NCBI GenBank assembly: GCA_046717125.1
Contig: JBKJVQ010000138.1
Location: 1 to 19,302, forward strand
Direction of reading: 5' to 3'
Source: JBKJVQ01 sp046717125
GTDB taxonomy: Bacteria > Pseudomonadota > Alphaproteobacteria > Rhizobiales > Methyloligellaceae
DNA length: 19,302 nt
Shown: piece by piece, positions 1 to 7,250 of the stretch
Numbering within the stretch: position 1 is the stretch's first letter
How the letters are laid out: every line of letters starts with the position of its first letter
Position numbers and translations under genes: made by a program
The notes under the pieces: generated by a model
Databases searched by the model: none
The model's input: only the letters and a program-made list of their open reading frames with translations
Told to the model about the DNA's origin: nothing

Positions 1-732
1 GCTCAACGCTACGTACGCCTCGAAAAACGGCTGACCGAAGGTTCCAAACATCGTCGTGAACGCAAGCACGATCTCGGGATGCGCGCAGTAGATCGCGGGA
101 TCGACGAAACCAGCAATCCTGCCGCCCCGGACGAGTACGTTGCCGGTCCACAGATCGCCATGGATCAGCACAGGATGAACGGGCTCCGTCAAATAATACT
201 CCAGCCGATCGCCGAGCTTTTCGATGCGGGCCAGGAGCCGGGCCGACAGTTGGCCCTCCTCATGCGCCTTCTGCGCCATGTGCATCAGGCGTTGGTCCCG
301 AAAAAACGGGATCCACAGGCCTGACGACGAATTGGGCTGATGCAGCGGCCCGATCAGCGTATCGCGCGCGTATCCGAATGTGTCGTGCTTGACGGTGTGA
401 AGCGCGGCCAGAAGCTCGGCGGCGTGATGCTGGACATCCTTGCCGATGCCGCCACCGTCGTTTTCCACCCAGTCCATGATGAGAAGGCCGGCCTGCGCGC
501 CGTGCACGCGGGGCGAGGGGAGGTCGGTCAGGCGCGTCAGCTCTTCGAGCATCCAGCCTTCGAGTTCGAGAATGGCGGACTGTTCGGAACCCTCGCGCGA
601 TGCCTTGACCGCGACCTCGCGGCCGTCGGCCAGCTTCGCCCGGAGCCCGTCGAGGCCGAAGCCGACCGAAAGAGGCCTCGAGTCTACGATCTTCGTGCCG
701 AGCGCGGTCTCGATGCGGGACTGGAGGGACAT
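1..732 (-). CDS. Fructosamine-kinase family protein (C-terminus cut by window edge)
   Basis: Reading the complement from an ATG at 732 gives 244 codons open to the window edge, so the C-terminus is missing (family members are about 260–290 aa). The protein looks like a fructosamine/ketosamine-3-kinase: an aminoglycoside-phosphotransferase-like fold that phosphorylates sugar adducts on protein amines so that they decompose. Visible motifs are the ATP-binding lysine in VAVKA (K43), the segment GLWIPFFRDQRL (about 138–149), the catalytic loop HGDLWTGN (191–198, D193) and the metal-binding DPA (D211), followed by the family-typical HPEIVLAFTTMFG. The in-frame stop at 778–780 is also the stop of the CheZ-like gene upstream, leaving a 45-base gap, so the two may be cotranscribed. 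No good ribosome binding site is visible, but ATG 732 is the first sensible start. The substrate is inferred from the family only. Confidence 0.88.
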   Translation of the reverse strand, partial: MSLQSRIETALGTKIVDSRPLSVGFGLDGLRAKLADGREVAVKASREGSEQSAILELEGWMLEELTRLTDLPSPRVHGAQAGLLIMDWVENDGGGIGKDVQHHAAELLAALHTVKHDTFGYARDTLIGPLHQPNSSSGLWIPFFRDQRLMHMAQKAHEEGQLSARLLARIEKLGDRLEYYLTEPVHPVLIHGDLWTGNVLVRGGRIAGFVDPAIYCAHPEIVLAFTTMFGTFGQPFFEAYVALS

Positions 733-777
733 CGACTGCGGAAACGATGCTTCGCGCAGATTGGTTGCGGGCGTGGG

Positions 778-1746
778 TTAGCCGAACAGCGCGTTCTTCT
801 TGACCGTATCCAGCGACCAGAGGCTGAGATCCTCGGGTTGCCCGAACAGATCCTCGTCGACGACACCGGGCAGGGTTCGCGCCCGAGCCTGAGTTTGCGC
901 TAGCGCCGGTCGCGGCGCGGCGGGTTGAACCGAGGGCTCTTCGAACAGCACCTCATCCACAGATGCCTTGTCCGAAAAGGCCACATCCTCAGGTCCGGCG
1001 AGCTCCCGAAACAGGATCGGGTCCGACACTGAAGCATCCGTCAGCATCGAGTCGATCGCCTCTTGTTTCAGGGCGGCGTCCTCATTCTGCGGGCCATTGA
1101 GAAGGTTTGGTTCGGCGGCGTCGCGGGCGGAATGCAGCGGCGCCGCTTCTCGAAAGGCCACTTCATTCAAGCCCCAGATGCCGATCATCGCGTTGACCCG
1201 GCACTCGAGAAACTGCAGCGCCTGCACAACTTTCGTGGTCCGCTGACCGGTAATGTCCTGGAACGAGCACGCCGTGAAAATGTCCGTGGCGAGCGTTTCC
1301 AACCGTTCGCAATAGGACGATTTGAGTCCCTTGCTTCTCAGCTCGACCGACAGTTCCTGAAGGCTTTCGGCGAGACCGAGAATGTCGCCGGTTGCGCGCT
1401 CGGTCGCCTCGACGATGGCGTCGAGCTGACCCGTCGCCGCCGCGATCCTGCTGTTCGCGTCATCGGGCGACTGGATCGCGGCGATTTCCCGCCGCGTCTG
1501 CCCGATCGCTTCGCTCATCTCGATAAGATCGCGCCGGATCGTCTCTGACTGGTTTGTGACCGGCGGCGACGTTACCGCGTCTTGGAGTTTGCCGATCGCG
1601 TCGAGTAAGACGAGCGTGTCGGCCGCCCTGTTGCGTCGCGCAAAATCGGCGAGGAAGGACCGCCCCCGCGGATTTCCAAGCAACGCGTTTTCGATTGCCG
1701 CATACGAATCGGCGGGCGCTGAAATGGTCGGCTCTGACGTGCTCAT
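778..1746 (-). CDS. CheZ-like protein phosphatase
   Basis: This 322-aa protein carries the CheZ signature SFQDITGQRTTKVVQAL (161–177). In E. coli CheZ the matching Asp and Gln (D143, Q147) act in dephosphorylation of CheY-P; here they are D164 and Q168. Long amphipathic helices rich in Ala, Leu and Glu occupy about 60–190, as expected for the CheZ four-helix bundle. The N-terminal stretch around 15–55 (RGRSFLADFARRNRAADT) resembles alphaproteobacterial CheZ-like proteins rather than enteric CheZ. From about 200 the chain is acidic and low in complexity, probably disordered, and ends in a short conserved-looking tail (LWSLDTVKKNALFG) that may bind a response regulator; that last point is inference. 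No other chemotaxis gene is in the window, so the partner CheY is unknown. Start at the first ATG, with MSTS as N-terminus; divergent from the MFS gene. Confidence 0.8.
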   Translation of the reverse strand: MSTSEPTISAPADSYAAIENALLGNPRGRSFLADFARRNRAADTLVLLDAIGKLQDAVTSPPVTNQSETIRRDLIEMSEAIGQTRREIAAIQSPDDANSRIAAATGQLDAIVEATERATGDILGLAESLQELSVELRSKGLKSSYCERLETLATDIFTACSFQDITGQRTTKVVQALQFLECRVNAMIGIWGLNEVAFREAAPLHSARDAAEPNLLNGPQNEDAALKQEAIDSMLTDASVSDPILFRELAGPEDVAFSDKASVDEVLFEEPSVQPAAPRPALAQTQARARTLPGVVDEDLFGQPEDLSLWSLDTVKKNALFG

Positions 1747-1772
1747 CCCGCGCCCGGAGAAATTTTCCTGCC

Positions 1773-1790
1773 CGAATCATAAGCGATTCG
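1773..1790. promoter_or_regulatory. Inverted repeat between divergent genes
   Basis: A perfect 6-base inverted repeat, CGAATC and GATTCG with a 6-base spacer, lies in the 67-base gap between the divergent cheZ-like and MFS starts. Its position would suit an operator or promoter element serving either gene. The repeat is short, so chance is a real alternative. Confidence 0.25.
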
Positions 1791-1813
1791 CTCACGTCTG
1801 AGTTACGGCCGGA

Positions 1814-3103
1814 ATGCTTAGAAATGCGTTTACCGTGAAAATCGATCGCACCGAGGCGGGGCAAAGCGCGCATCATGCGATGGGCCTGCGTCTGGCGCTT
1901 CTCTACGCGGCCATTTTCGCGCTCGCCGGCGTCTTCCTGCCCTATATGCCGGTCTGGCTCGACGCGCGGGGCTTGAGCGCCGCTCAGATCGCGCTCGTTC
2001 TCTCGATGCACATGCTACTGCGCCCGGTGTTCACGCCTGCTGTGGCATATGCAGCGGATCGAACCGGCGCGCGCCGGGGAATCCTGATCGTGCTGGCGGC
2101 GGGCGCAGGGCTGGCGATCGTGCTGCTCAGTCAGGCGCATAGTTTCATTGAGATTTTTGTCTTCTTCCTGCTGTTCGGCCTGTTCTGGATGAGTGTGACG
2201 CCGCTCACGGAAGCGACTGCAATGCGGGCCGTCCGCGAGGCGGGCGTCGATTATGGCCGCGTCCGGCTGTGGGGGTCGCTGACCTTCATCGGCGCGAGCA
2301 TCGGCGGCGGCGCGGCTATCGCCCGGTGGGGCTCCGACGCGATCATGTGGCTGCTGATCGCGTCGGCCGCGCTCGTGCTCCTGGCCGCGATCTCCCTGCC
2401 GCGCTGGGCCCCGGCGCCGGCGCTTCCTGGCGCGCCTGGGCGGCCGCTCACCATAAGGGACGCTGCCGCTCTCGCCGCATCGCCCATGTTCCTGCTGTTC
2501 CTGCTTGCGGCGAGCCTCGTTCAGGCGACGCATGCGGTCTATTACACATTCGGCACGCTGCACTGGCAGTCGCTCGGCATCTCGACGCCCGTCATCGGCG
2601 CGCTCTGGTCCGTGGGCGTCCTGGCGGAGATCGCCCTGTTTATCTGGGCGGCGATTTTTCTGCGCAGATTTGGTCCGGCCGGCCTGATCCTGCTCGGTGC
2701 GGCCGGCGCGGTTCTGCGCTGGACCGTAACGGCCTTCGATCCTCCCCTCTGGCTATTGTTCCCCGTGCAGGCCCTGCACGGTCTGAGCTTCGGGGCCACG
2801 CATCTTGGGGCGGTGCATTTCATTTCAGACGCGGTGCCGGAAGATCGCTCGTCGACGGCGCAAGGACTCTATGCAGCAATCACGGCCGGGTTCGTCATGG
2901 GCGCGATGACGCTCGCGGCGGGGCCGCTCTACCGTTCACTCTCCGGCGAGGCCTATCTCGTCATGGCGATGGTCGGGCTCTTGGCGGTCGCGGTCTCAGC
3001 TTTGCTTGTGAAGCGGTGGAATGGGGGGATCGTCGTCGCGGAGCGTCGCAGCGCTCACCCCCACAGAGCCCGCGAGGGCGGGGCAACGCGGCCAGCCTCA
3101 TAG
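1814..3103 (+). CDS. MFS transporter, MFS_1-like / phenylpropionate permease (HcaT) family
   Basis: The product, up to 429 aa, is almost entirely hydrophobic, with about twelve predicted membrane segments starting at LRLALLYAAIFALAGVFLPYMPVWL. The MPVWLDARGLSAAQIALVLS segment, together with the basic loop AADRTGARRG between the second and third helices, matches the MFS_1-like group that includes the 3-phenylpropionate permease HcaT. It is therefore an inner-membrane secondary transporter; its substrate cannot be read from sequence. The ATG at 1814 gives 22 extra polar residues before the first helix. The in-frame ATG at 1880 (MGLRLALLY) fits the family better, but neither has a strong ribosome binding site. 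The 3' end overlaps the end of the convergent epimerase gene by 49 bases (3055–3103), so the last 16 residues, which are not hydrophobic, are read opposite the epimerase C-terminus. Confidence 0.85.
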   Translation: MLRNAFTVKIDRTEAGQSAHHAMGLRLALLYAAIFALAGVFLPYMPVWLDARGLSAAQIALVLSMHMLLRPVFTPAVAYAADRTGARRGILIVLAAGAGLAIVLLSQAHSFIEIFVFFLLFGLFWMSVTPLTEATAMRAVREAGVDYGRVRLWGSLTFIGASIGGGAAIARWGSDAIMWLLIASAALVLLAAISLPRWAPAPALPGAPGRPLTIRDAAALAASPMFLLFLLAASLVQATHAVYYTFGTLHWQSLGISTPVIGALWSVGVLAEIALFIWAAIFLRRFGPAGLILLGAAGAVLRWTVTAFDPPLWLLFPVQALHGLSFGATHLGAVHFISDAVPEDRSSTAQGLYAAITAGFVMGAMTLAAGPLYRSLSGEAYLVMAMVGLLAVAVSALLVKRWNGGIVVAERRSAHPHRAREGGATRPAS

Positions 3104-4059
3104 GCGAGGCCCGGTTCGCGGTCATTCGCCAGCAGCAGCGGCCCGTCGAGGTCGACCCACTCTGCGTCCTGGGCGATCAGCATCGCAGGGGCCATGGCGA
3201 GCGACGTGGCCACCATGCACCCGACCATGATCTTTAACCCGAGCCGCCGCGCTTCAAGCTGCGCGGCGAGCGCGCCGGTTAGACCGCCGGTCTTGTCGAG
3301 CTTCAGGTTCACGGCATCGTAGCGATCGACCAAGGCGGCGAGACTGCCTGCATCATGTGCCGACTCGTCCGCGCAGACGGGGACGATCCGCTTGATCCTC
3401 GCCAATGCGTCGTCCGCGCCGGCAGGGAGGGGTTGCTCGATCAATTCGATCCGCGCCTCGGCGGCAGCCCGCATGAAGGGTTCAAGTTGATCCGGCCGCC
3501 AGGCTTCATTGGCGTCCGCGATCAGCCGCGTGCGCGGGACGGCAACCCGTACCGCGTCCATGCGTTCTGGATCGCCATCGCCGCCGAGCTTGAGTTTCAG
3601 GAGCGGGAGGCCGACGGCCGCCTCTGCGTCCGCCGCCATCCGTTCGGGCGTGTCGAGGGAAACGGTGAAGGCGGTCTCGCGCGGCTGAAGCGCGCCAAGT
3701 CCGCAGAGATCGGCGACGCTATGGCCGGCCCGTTTCGCCCCCAGATCCCACAGCGCGCAGTCGAGTGCGTTTCGCGCGGCGCCGGGCGGCAGGAGCTGAG
3801 CCAGGTTTTCACGGCTGGGGTCGCCCAGGAGTTCGCGTTCGATGCGACCGATCGCATCCGAAACGCTGTCGACAGTCTCGCCGTAACGCGCATAGGGCAC
3901 GCACTCGCCCCGGCCCATATGTCCGCCGCCCGAGAGCGTCGCTACGACGACCACGGCTTCAGTCTTCGCCCCGCGCGAGATGGTGAACGCGCGCGCGAGC
4001 GGCCAGCGTTCCGTCGTGACGGAGAGTGTTAAGCCGTGCTGCTCGACCAATCTTTCCAT
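3055..4059 (-). CDS. dgcA: Enolase-superfamily epimerase/racemase: N-acetyl-D-Glu racemase or L-Ala-D/L-Glu epimerase type
   Basis: The 334-aa protein belongs to the muconate-lactonizing subgroup of the enolase superfamily. It has the KxK acid/base motif (K155, K157 in LLKLKLGG), three metal ligands on successive strands (D182 in IADANEAW, E208 in LIEQP, D231 in CADES) and the opposite lysine in NLKLDK (K253), followed by GCMVATSLAMAPA. This pattern is that of dipeptide epimerases acting on L-Ala-D/L-Glu from peptidoglycan. In alphaproteobacteria related proteins are also annotated DgcA, N-acetyl-D-glutamate racemase, and sequence alone cannot separate the two. The usual DgcN partner is not in view. 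I chose ATG 4059 (MERLVEQ) over an in-frame ATG at 4140, because the latter adds 27 atypical Arg-rich residues and would run over the divergent permease start. The gene converges on, and overlaps, the MFS gene. Confidence 0.85.
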   Translation of the reverse strand: MERLVEQHGLTLSVTTERWPLARAFTISRGAKTEAVVVVATLSGGGHMGRGECVPYARYGETVDSVSDAIGRIERELLGDPSRENLAQLLPPGAARNALDCALWDLGAKRAGHSVADLCGLGALQPRETAFTVSLDTPERMAADAEAAVGLPLLKLKLGGDGDPERMDAVRVAVPRTRLIADANEAWRPDQLEPFMRAAAEARIELIEQPLPAGADDALARIKRIVPVCADESAHDAGSLAALVDRYDAVNLKLDKTGGLTGALAAQLEARRLGLKIMVGCMVATSLAMAPAMLIAQDAEWVDLDGPLLLANDREPGLAYEAGRVAPPSRALWG

Positions 4060-4132
4060 GATCCCGCTTTTCGGGCACAAACGGCGGGCGCGCCAGCGGA
4101 ATTCGGCGCATGCGCGGGTGAGGCGCAGGACA

Positions 4133-5311
4133 GTGCTCAAACGGGACCATCAGCTCGTTCTGCCGACCGAGGCGCGCGCCCCCGGCTTCAACGTCGAGCT
4201 GCGCGGCACGACGTTCCGGCTGGTCGCGACCGGCGCCTGGACGGTGCGTGAGGTGGCGACGCTCGAGCCAGCCCTGATGCGGTTGCGCGTGCCCATCCCG
4301 CCGACGCCTGAGTTCACCGGACAGATGGATGTCTCCGGCATTGCCGAGCTCGATACGGCTGGCGCGTGGCTCCTGCAGAAGACCTCGGCGCGCTGGGAGC
4401 AGGGCGGCCTCAAGACCAATTTCGCGGGCGCGACGAAGGGCTTCCGCATCCTGATCGAGGAGGTGCGGTCGAAGTCCGGCGCGGAGAAGCCGAAGCGCGA
4501 AATCCGCAAGCCCCTTGAGGCGCTGATCGAAGATACCGGAAACGCATTGCGCGGCGTGTGGCGCGATCTCGTCGCGCTGACCGCCTTCCTCGGCGCGGTC
4601 ACGGCCACCTTCGCGCTCATGATCCGGCAGCCCTGGCGCTTCCGCATCACCTCGTTCGTACACCACCTCGATCATGCAGGCCTTCGCGCCGTTCCCATCA
4701 TCGCACTGATCTGCCTCCTGATCGGTGCGGTCGTGCTGCAGCAGGGCGTCATGCAGCTCCGCGCTTTCGGAGCCGAGCCGTTCGCGGTCAACATGGTCGG
4801 TATCCTCGCCCTGCGCGAGGTGGGCGTGCTGCTGACCGCCATCATGGTCGCGGGCCGCTCGGGCTCGGCCTTCACGGCCGAAATCGGATCGATGAAGATG
4901 CGCGAGGAGATCGACGCCATGCGCACGCTCGGCATCGAGCCGATGGAGACACTGGTCGTGCCGCGCGTCGCCGCGCTCATCGTCGCCATGCCGCTCCTGA
5001 CTTTCCTTGGCGATTTGATGTGCCTGCTCGGCGGCGGACTGATGGCGATGGCGGTGCTCGAAATGAGTTTCGGCACCTATCTCGACGTGCTGAAAGGCGC
5101 GGTCGGCATGGACCATTTCATGGCGGGCATGATCAAGGCTCCTTTCGCCGCGCTCATCATCGGCCTTGTCGGCTGCCTCGAGGGCCTCAAGGTCGAAGGC
5201 AGTGCCGAGTCGCTCGGCACGCACGTGACCTCGGCCGTGGTCAAGGCGATCTTCCTCGTCATCATCCTCGATGCGATCTTCGCCATGTTCCTGTCGTCGA
5301 TCGGCCTATGA
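4133..5311 (+). CDS. mlaE: MlaE-family lipid ABC transporter permease with N-terminal STAS domain
   Basis: A 392-aa permease for the Mla-type phospholipid transporter. Residues about 15–115 form a STAS-like domain (VSGIAELDTAGAWLLQK at 67–83); residues about 145–392 are the MlaE membrane domain, with RITSFVHHLDHAGLRAVPII, AVVLQQGVMQLR, the cytoplasmic helix EIGSMKMREEIDAMRTLGIEP and the terminal GCLEGLKVEGSAESLGTHVT. In E. coli the STAS protein (MlaB) is separate; fusion to the permease is frequent in other proteobacteria. No ATG fits: the first one in frame (3980) would overlap the divergent dgcA gene. GTG 4133 has GAGG nine bases upstream (4120–4123); GTG 4118 is the alternative. It is first in an operon with the ATPase, MCE and lipoprotein genes. 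Codon use and hydrophobic profile are normal. Confidence 0.9.
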   Translation: MLKRDHQLVLPTEARAPGFNVELRGTTFRLVATGAWTVREVATLEPALMRLRVPIPPTPEFTGQMDVSGIAELDTAGAWLLQKTSARWEQGGLKTNFAGATKGFRILIEEVRSKSGAEKPKREIRKPLEALIEDTGNALRGVWRDLVALTAFLGAVTATFALMIRQPWRFRITSFVHHLDHAGLRAVPIIALICLLIGAVVLQQGVMQLRAFGAEPFAVNMVGILALREVGVLLTAIMVAGRSGSAFTAEIGSMKMREEIDAMRTLGIEPMETLVVPRVAALIVAMPLLTFLGDLMCLLGGGLMAMAVLEMSFGTYLDVLKGAVGMDHFMAGMIKAPFAALIIGLVGCLEGLKVEGSAESLGTHVTSAVVKAIFLVIILDAIFAMFLSSIGL

Positions 5312-5343
5312 ACGCCTCGTCTTTAGCGGAGAACGGCGCATGA
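5308..5343 (+). other. Eleven-codon frame linking mlaE and mlaF by stop/start overlaps
   Basis: An ATG overlaps the mlaE stop (ATGA at 5308–5311). It opens an 11-codon frame, MNASSLAENGA, whose TGA overlaps the mlaF start (ATGA at 5340–5343). It could act as a translational-coupling leader, or be the remnant of an older mlaF start, since MNAS... resembles the real N-terminus MNAP.... There is no evidence that the peptide itself has a function. Confidence 0.3.
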
Positions 5344-6125
5344 ATGCGCCTATGGTGGCCTTAACAGCCGAGCCGGTGATCCGCGTACGCGGTCTGGCCA
5401 AGAGTTTCGGCTCGCATCAGATCTGGGACGGGCTCGATCTCGACGTCAATCGCGGCGAAATCCTCGCCATCGTCGGAGGGTCGGGGCAGGGCAAGTCTGT
5501 CCTCATGCGGGTGATCACGGGACTGATCAAGCCGGACGCCGGCGAGGTCGAAGTGTTCGGCCGCAACGTCAAGGAACTGACGGACGAGGAGCGCATCGAG
5601 ATGGAGGTGCGCTGGGGCATGCTGTTCCAGGAAGGCGCGCTGTTCTCGTCGCTCACGGTCCTCCAGAACATCCAGGTGCCGATGCGCGAGCATCTGGAAC
5701 TGCCGCCCGACATCATGGACGATCTCGCCTTCCTCAAACTGACCATGGTCGGCCTTCCGCCGGTCGCCGCGCACAAATATCCCTCGGAGCTTTCGGGCGG
5801 CATGAAGAAGCGAGCGGGGCTCGCGCGGGCTTTGGCGCTCGACCCGGAGATCGTGTTCCTCGACGAGCCGACGGCGGGCCTCGACCCGATCGGCGCGTCG
5901 GCGTTCGATCAACTCATCAAGAAGCTGCAAGCGACGCTGGGGCTGACCGTCTACATGGTTACGCATGACCTGGACACGATCTTCACGGTGTGTAACCGCG
6001 TGGCGGTGCTGGCCGAAAAGCGCATCGTGCGCACGGGCTCGCCGACGGAACTCGCGAACCATCCGGACCATCCCTGGATCGAGGAGTATTTCTGCGGCGA
6101 GCGAGCGCGCGCCGCTTTGGCGTGA
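5340..6125 (+). CDS. mlaF: MlaF-type ABC transporter ATP-binding protein
   Basis: A 261-aa ATPase of the lipid-transport (Mla/Ttg2A) type. Walker A is GGSGQGKS (46–53), the Q-loop glutamine is in LFQEGALFSSLTV (Q97), the signature is LSGGMKKR (151–158), Walker B is IVFLDEP (171–177) and the switch histidine is H209 in VTHDLDTI. The LSGGMKKRAGLARALALDPE variant and the EGALFSSLTVLQNI segment distinguish MlaF from other ABC ATPases. Start ATG 5340 has GGAG about eight bases upstream. The permease stop is 28 bases before this start, with an 11-codon frame in between (see the separate entry). The protein powers the permease at the inner membrane. Confidence 0.93.
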   Translation: MNAPMVALTAEPVIRVRGLAKSFGSHQIWDGLDLDVNRGEILAIVGGSGQGKSVLMRVITGLIKPDAGEVEVFGRNVKELTDEERIEMEVRWGMLFQEGALFSSLTVLQNIQVPMREHLELPPDIMDDLAFLKLTMVGLPPVAAHKYPSELSGGMKKRAGLARALALDPEIVFLDEPTAGLDPIGASAFDQLIKKLQATLGLTVYMVTHDLDTIFTVCNRVAVLAEKRIVRTGSPTELANHPDHPWIEEYFCGERARAALA

Positions 6126-6187
6126 GTAGTTCTTTGCAGTAACGGGGTCAAACGACTTCCGCTTCAGCAGCAGACACCGACCCCGCC

Positions 6188-6216
6188 TTGACCAAACCTT
6201 AATTATTGCGGAATTT
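6188..6216 (+). promoter_or_regulatory. Possible promoter before mlaD
   Basis: The 134-base gap between mlaF and mlaD is long for an operon. It holds a TTGACC (6188–6193), then 17 bases, then GAATTT (6211–6216), which is a weak sigma-70-like pair. An inverted repeat CGGGGTC/GACCCCG with a long loop lies upstream of it. An internal promoter is plausible but unproven. Confidence 0.22.
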
Positions 6217-6259
6217 CCGGCCCGGCGCGCGCAACGGGCGAGGCGCGGGGGGCGGGGCC

Positions 6260-7204
6260 ATGGAAACCAAAGCCAATCATCTAATGATCGGCGGCTTCGT
6301 GTTCGGAGTCATTGCGCTCGGCTTTCTGTTCGTCTTCTGGATTTCGAATTTCTCAGGCGGTGGCAGCCAGGCTTATTACATCGTGTTCGACGGCTCGGTC
6401 GGCGGACTAAACTCCGGATCCAACGTGCTTTTCAATGGCTTGCGCGTCGGCAAGGTGAAGAGCCTCGAACTCGATCCTGAGGATTCGCGGAGGGTTCGCG
6501 TGCTGATCTCCGTCAATGCCGACACGCCCGTGCGCCTCAACTCCCGCGCCAAGATCGAAAGCCAAGGGCTGACCGGCGGCAGCGCCGTGCAGATTACCGC
6601 AGGCACACCAGATCAACAAATGCTGGTCGCTTCCGTGGCCGCGGATCAGGTGCCGGTCATCAAGGCGGATCGCGCAACGTCGGCCTCGCTGTTCGATGCC
6701 GCGCCGGAGGTCATGGGCAACGCCAACGCCATGCTTGTCCGGCTGAACGACCTGATTGCCAACAACGAGGACAAGATCGGCCGGACAATCAGCAATGTCG
6801 AAGGCTTCACCTCGATGCTCAATGAACGCAAAGATGACATCAGCACTGTGATAATTGAGGCACGGCAGTTGACCGAAAGGTTCCGCGGGATTGCCGATAA
6901 AATAGATACAGCCGTCGACAGTTTTTCCAAACACATGACGGGTGAGGAAGGGTCATTCATCGTCGAAGCAAAAGAAGCAGCCGAGTCGTTCCGGCGTTTG
7001 GCCGAGAAACTGGAGTCCTCTTTGGGTGACAACATGGACGGTATGACCCGGTTCGCAAAGAACGGATTGGCGGAATTCGAGCTTTTTATGAAAGATGGTC
7101 GTCGCGCGGCCAATAGTCTCGATCGCGTTTTGGAACGCTTTGAAAGCAATCCGAAAGGTTTTTTACTTGGCGGAAGCCAAGTCCCCGAATACACTCCCCG
7201 CTGA
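6260..7204 (+). CDS. mlaD: MlaD/MCE-domain lipid-binding protein of an ABC transporter
   Basis: A 314-aa protein with one N-terminal membrane anchor (about 9–28, LMIGGFVFGVIALGFLFVFW) and an MCE domain (about 36–115: VFDGSVGGLNSGSNVLFNGLRVGKV...IESQGLTGGSAVQITAG). MCE proteins form hexameric rings that pass phospholipid between the permease and the outer membrane. After the MCE domain, about 140–290 is helical and coiled-coil-like, with repeated small and charged residues (NDLIANNEDKIGRTISNVEG, ADKIDTAVDSFSKHM), longer than in E. coli MlaD (183 aa), and may form a needle or ring extension. ATG 6260 is preferred over the upstream in-frame ATG at 6206, which adds 18 Arg/Gly-rich residues. Codons in the last third are visibly more AT-rich than in neighbours. 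Confidence 0.9.
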   Translation: METKANHLMIGGFVFGVIALGFLFVFWISNFSGGGSQAYYIVFDGSVGGLNSGSNVLFNGLRVGKVKSLELDPEDSRRVRVLISVNADTPVRLNSRAKIESQGLTGGSAVQITAGTPDQQMLVASVAADQVPVIKADRATSASLFDAAPEVMGNANAMLVRLNDLIANNEDKIGRTISNVEGFTSMLNERKDDISTVIIEARQLTERFRGIADKIDTAVDSFSKHMTGEEGSFIVEAKEAAESFRRLAEKLESSLGDNMDGMTRFAKNGLAEFELFMKDGRRAANSLDRVLERFESNPKGFLLGGSQVPEYTPR

Positions 7205-7211
7205 TAGTTAT

Positions 7212-7229
7212 GCGTCAGGGGGCTGACGC
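7212..7229 (+). promoter_or_regulatory. Hairpin between mlaD and the lipoprotein gene
   Basis: GCGTCAG and CTGACGC form a perfect 7-base stem around a GGGG loop in the 46-base gap. No T-run follows, so it is more likely an mRNA-stability or attenuating stem inside the operon than a full terminator. Confidence 0.4.
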
Positions 7230-7250
7230 TGCTATCCGACGGGGGCAATC

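Noticed and set aside
340..903. 187-aa plus-strand ORF opposite the fructosamine-kinase-like gene
   Set aside because: The minus frame has the kinase motifs HGDLWTGN and DPA; the plus frame shows nothing recognisable.
2269..3237. 322-aa plus-strand ORF in another frame of the MFS gene
   Set aside because: Arg/Ala/Gly-rich shadow frame of a gene with clear membrane segments.
3959..5224. 421-aa minus-strand ORF opposite mlaE
   Set aside because: His/Asp/Arg-rich composition typical of antisense frames in GC-rich DNA; the plus-strand frame encodes a clear STAS–MlaE permease.
4558..5343. 261-aa plus-strand ORF overlapping mlaE
   Set aside because: A +1 shadow with Arg/His-rich content; only its last 11 codons, from 5308, are of interest as a linker.
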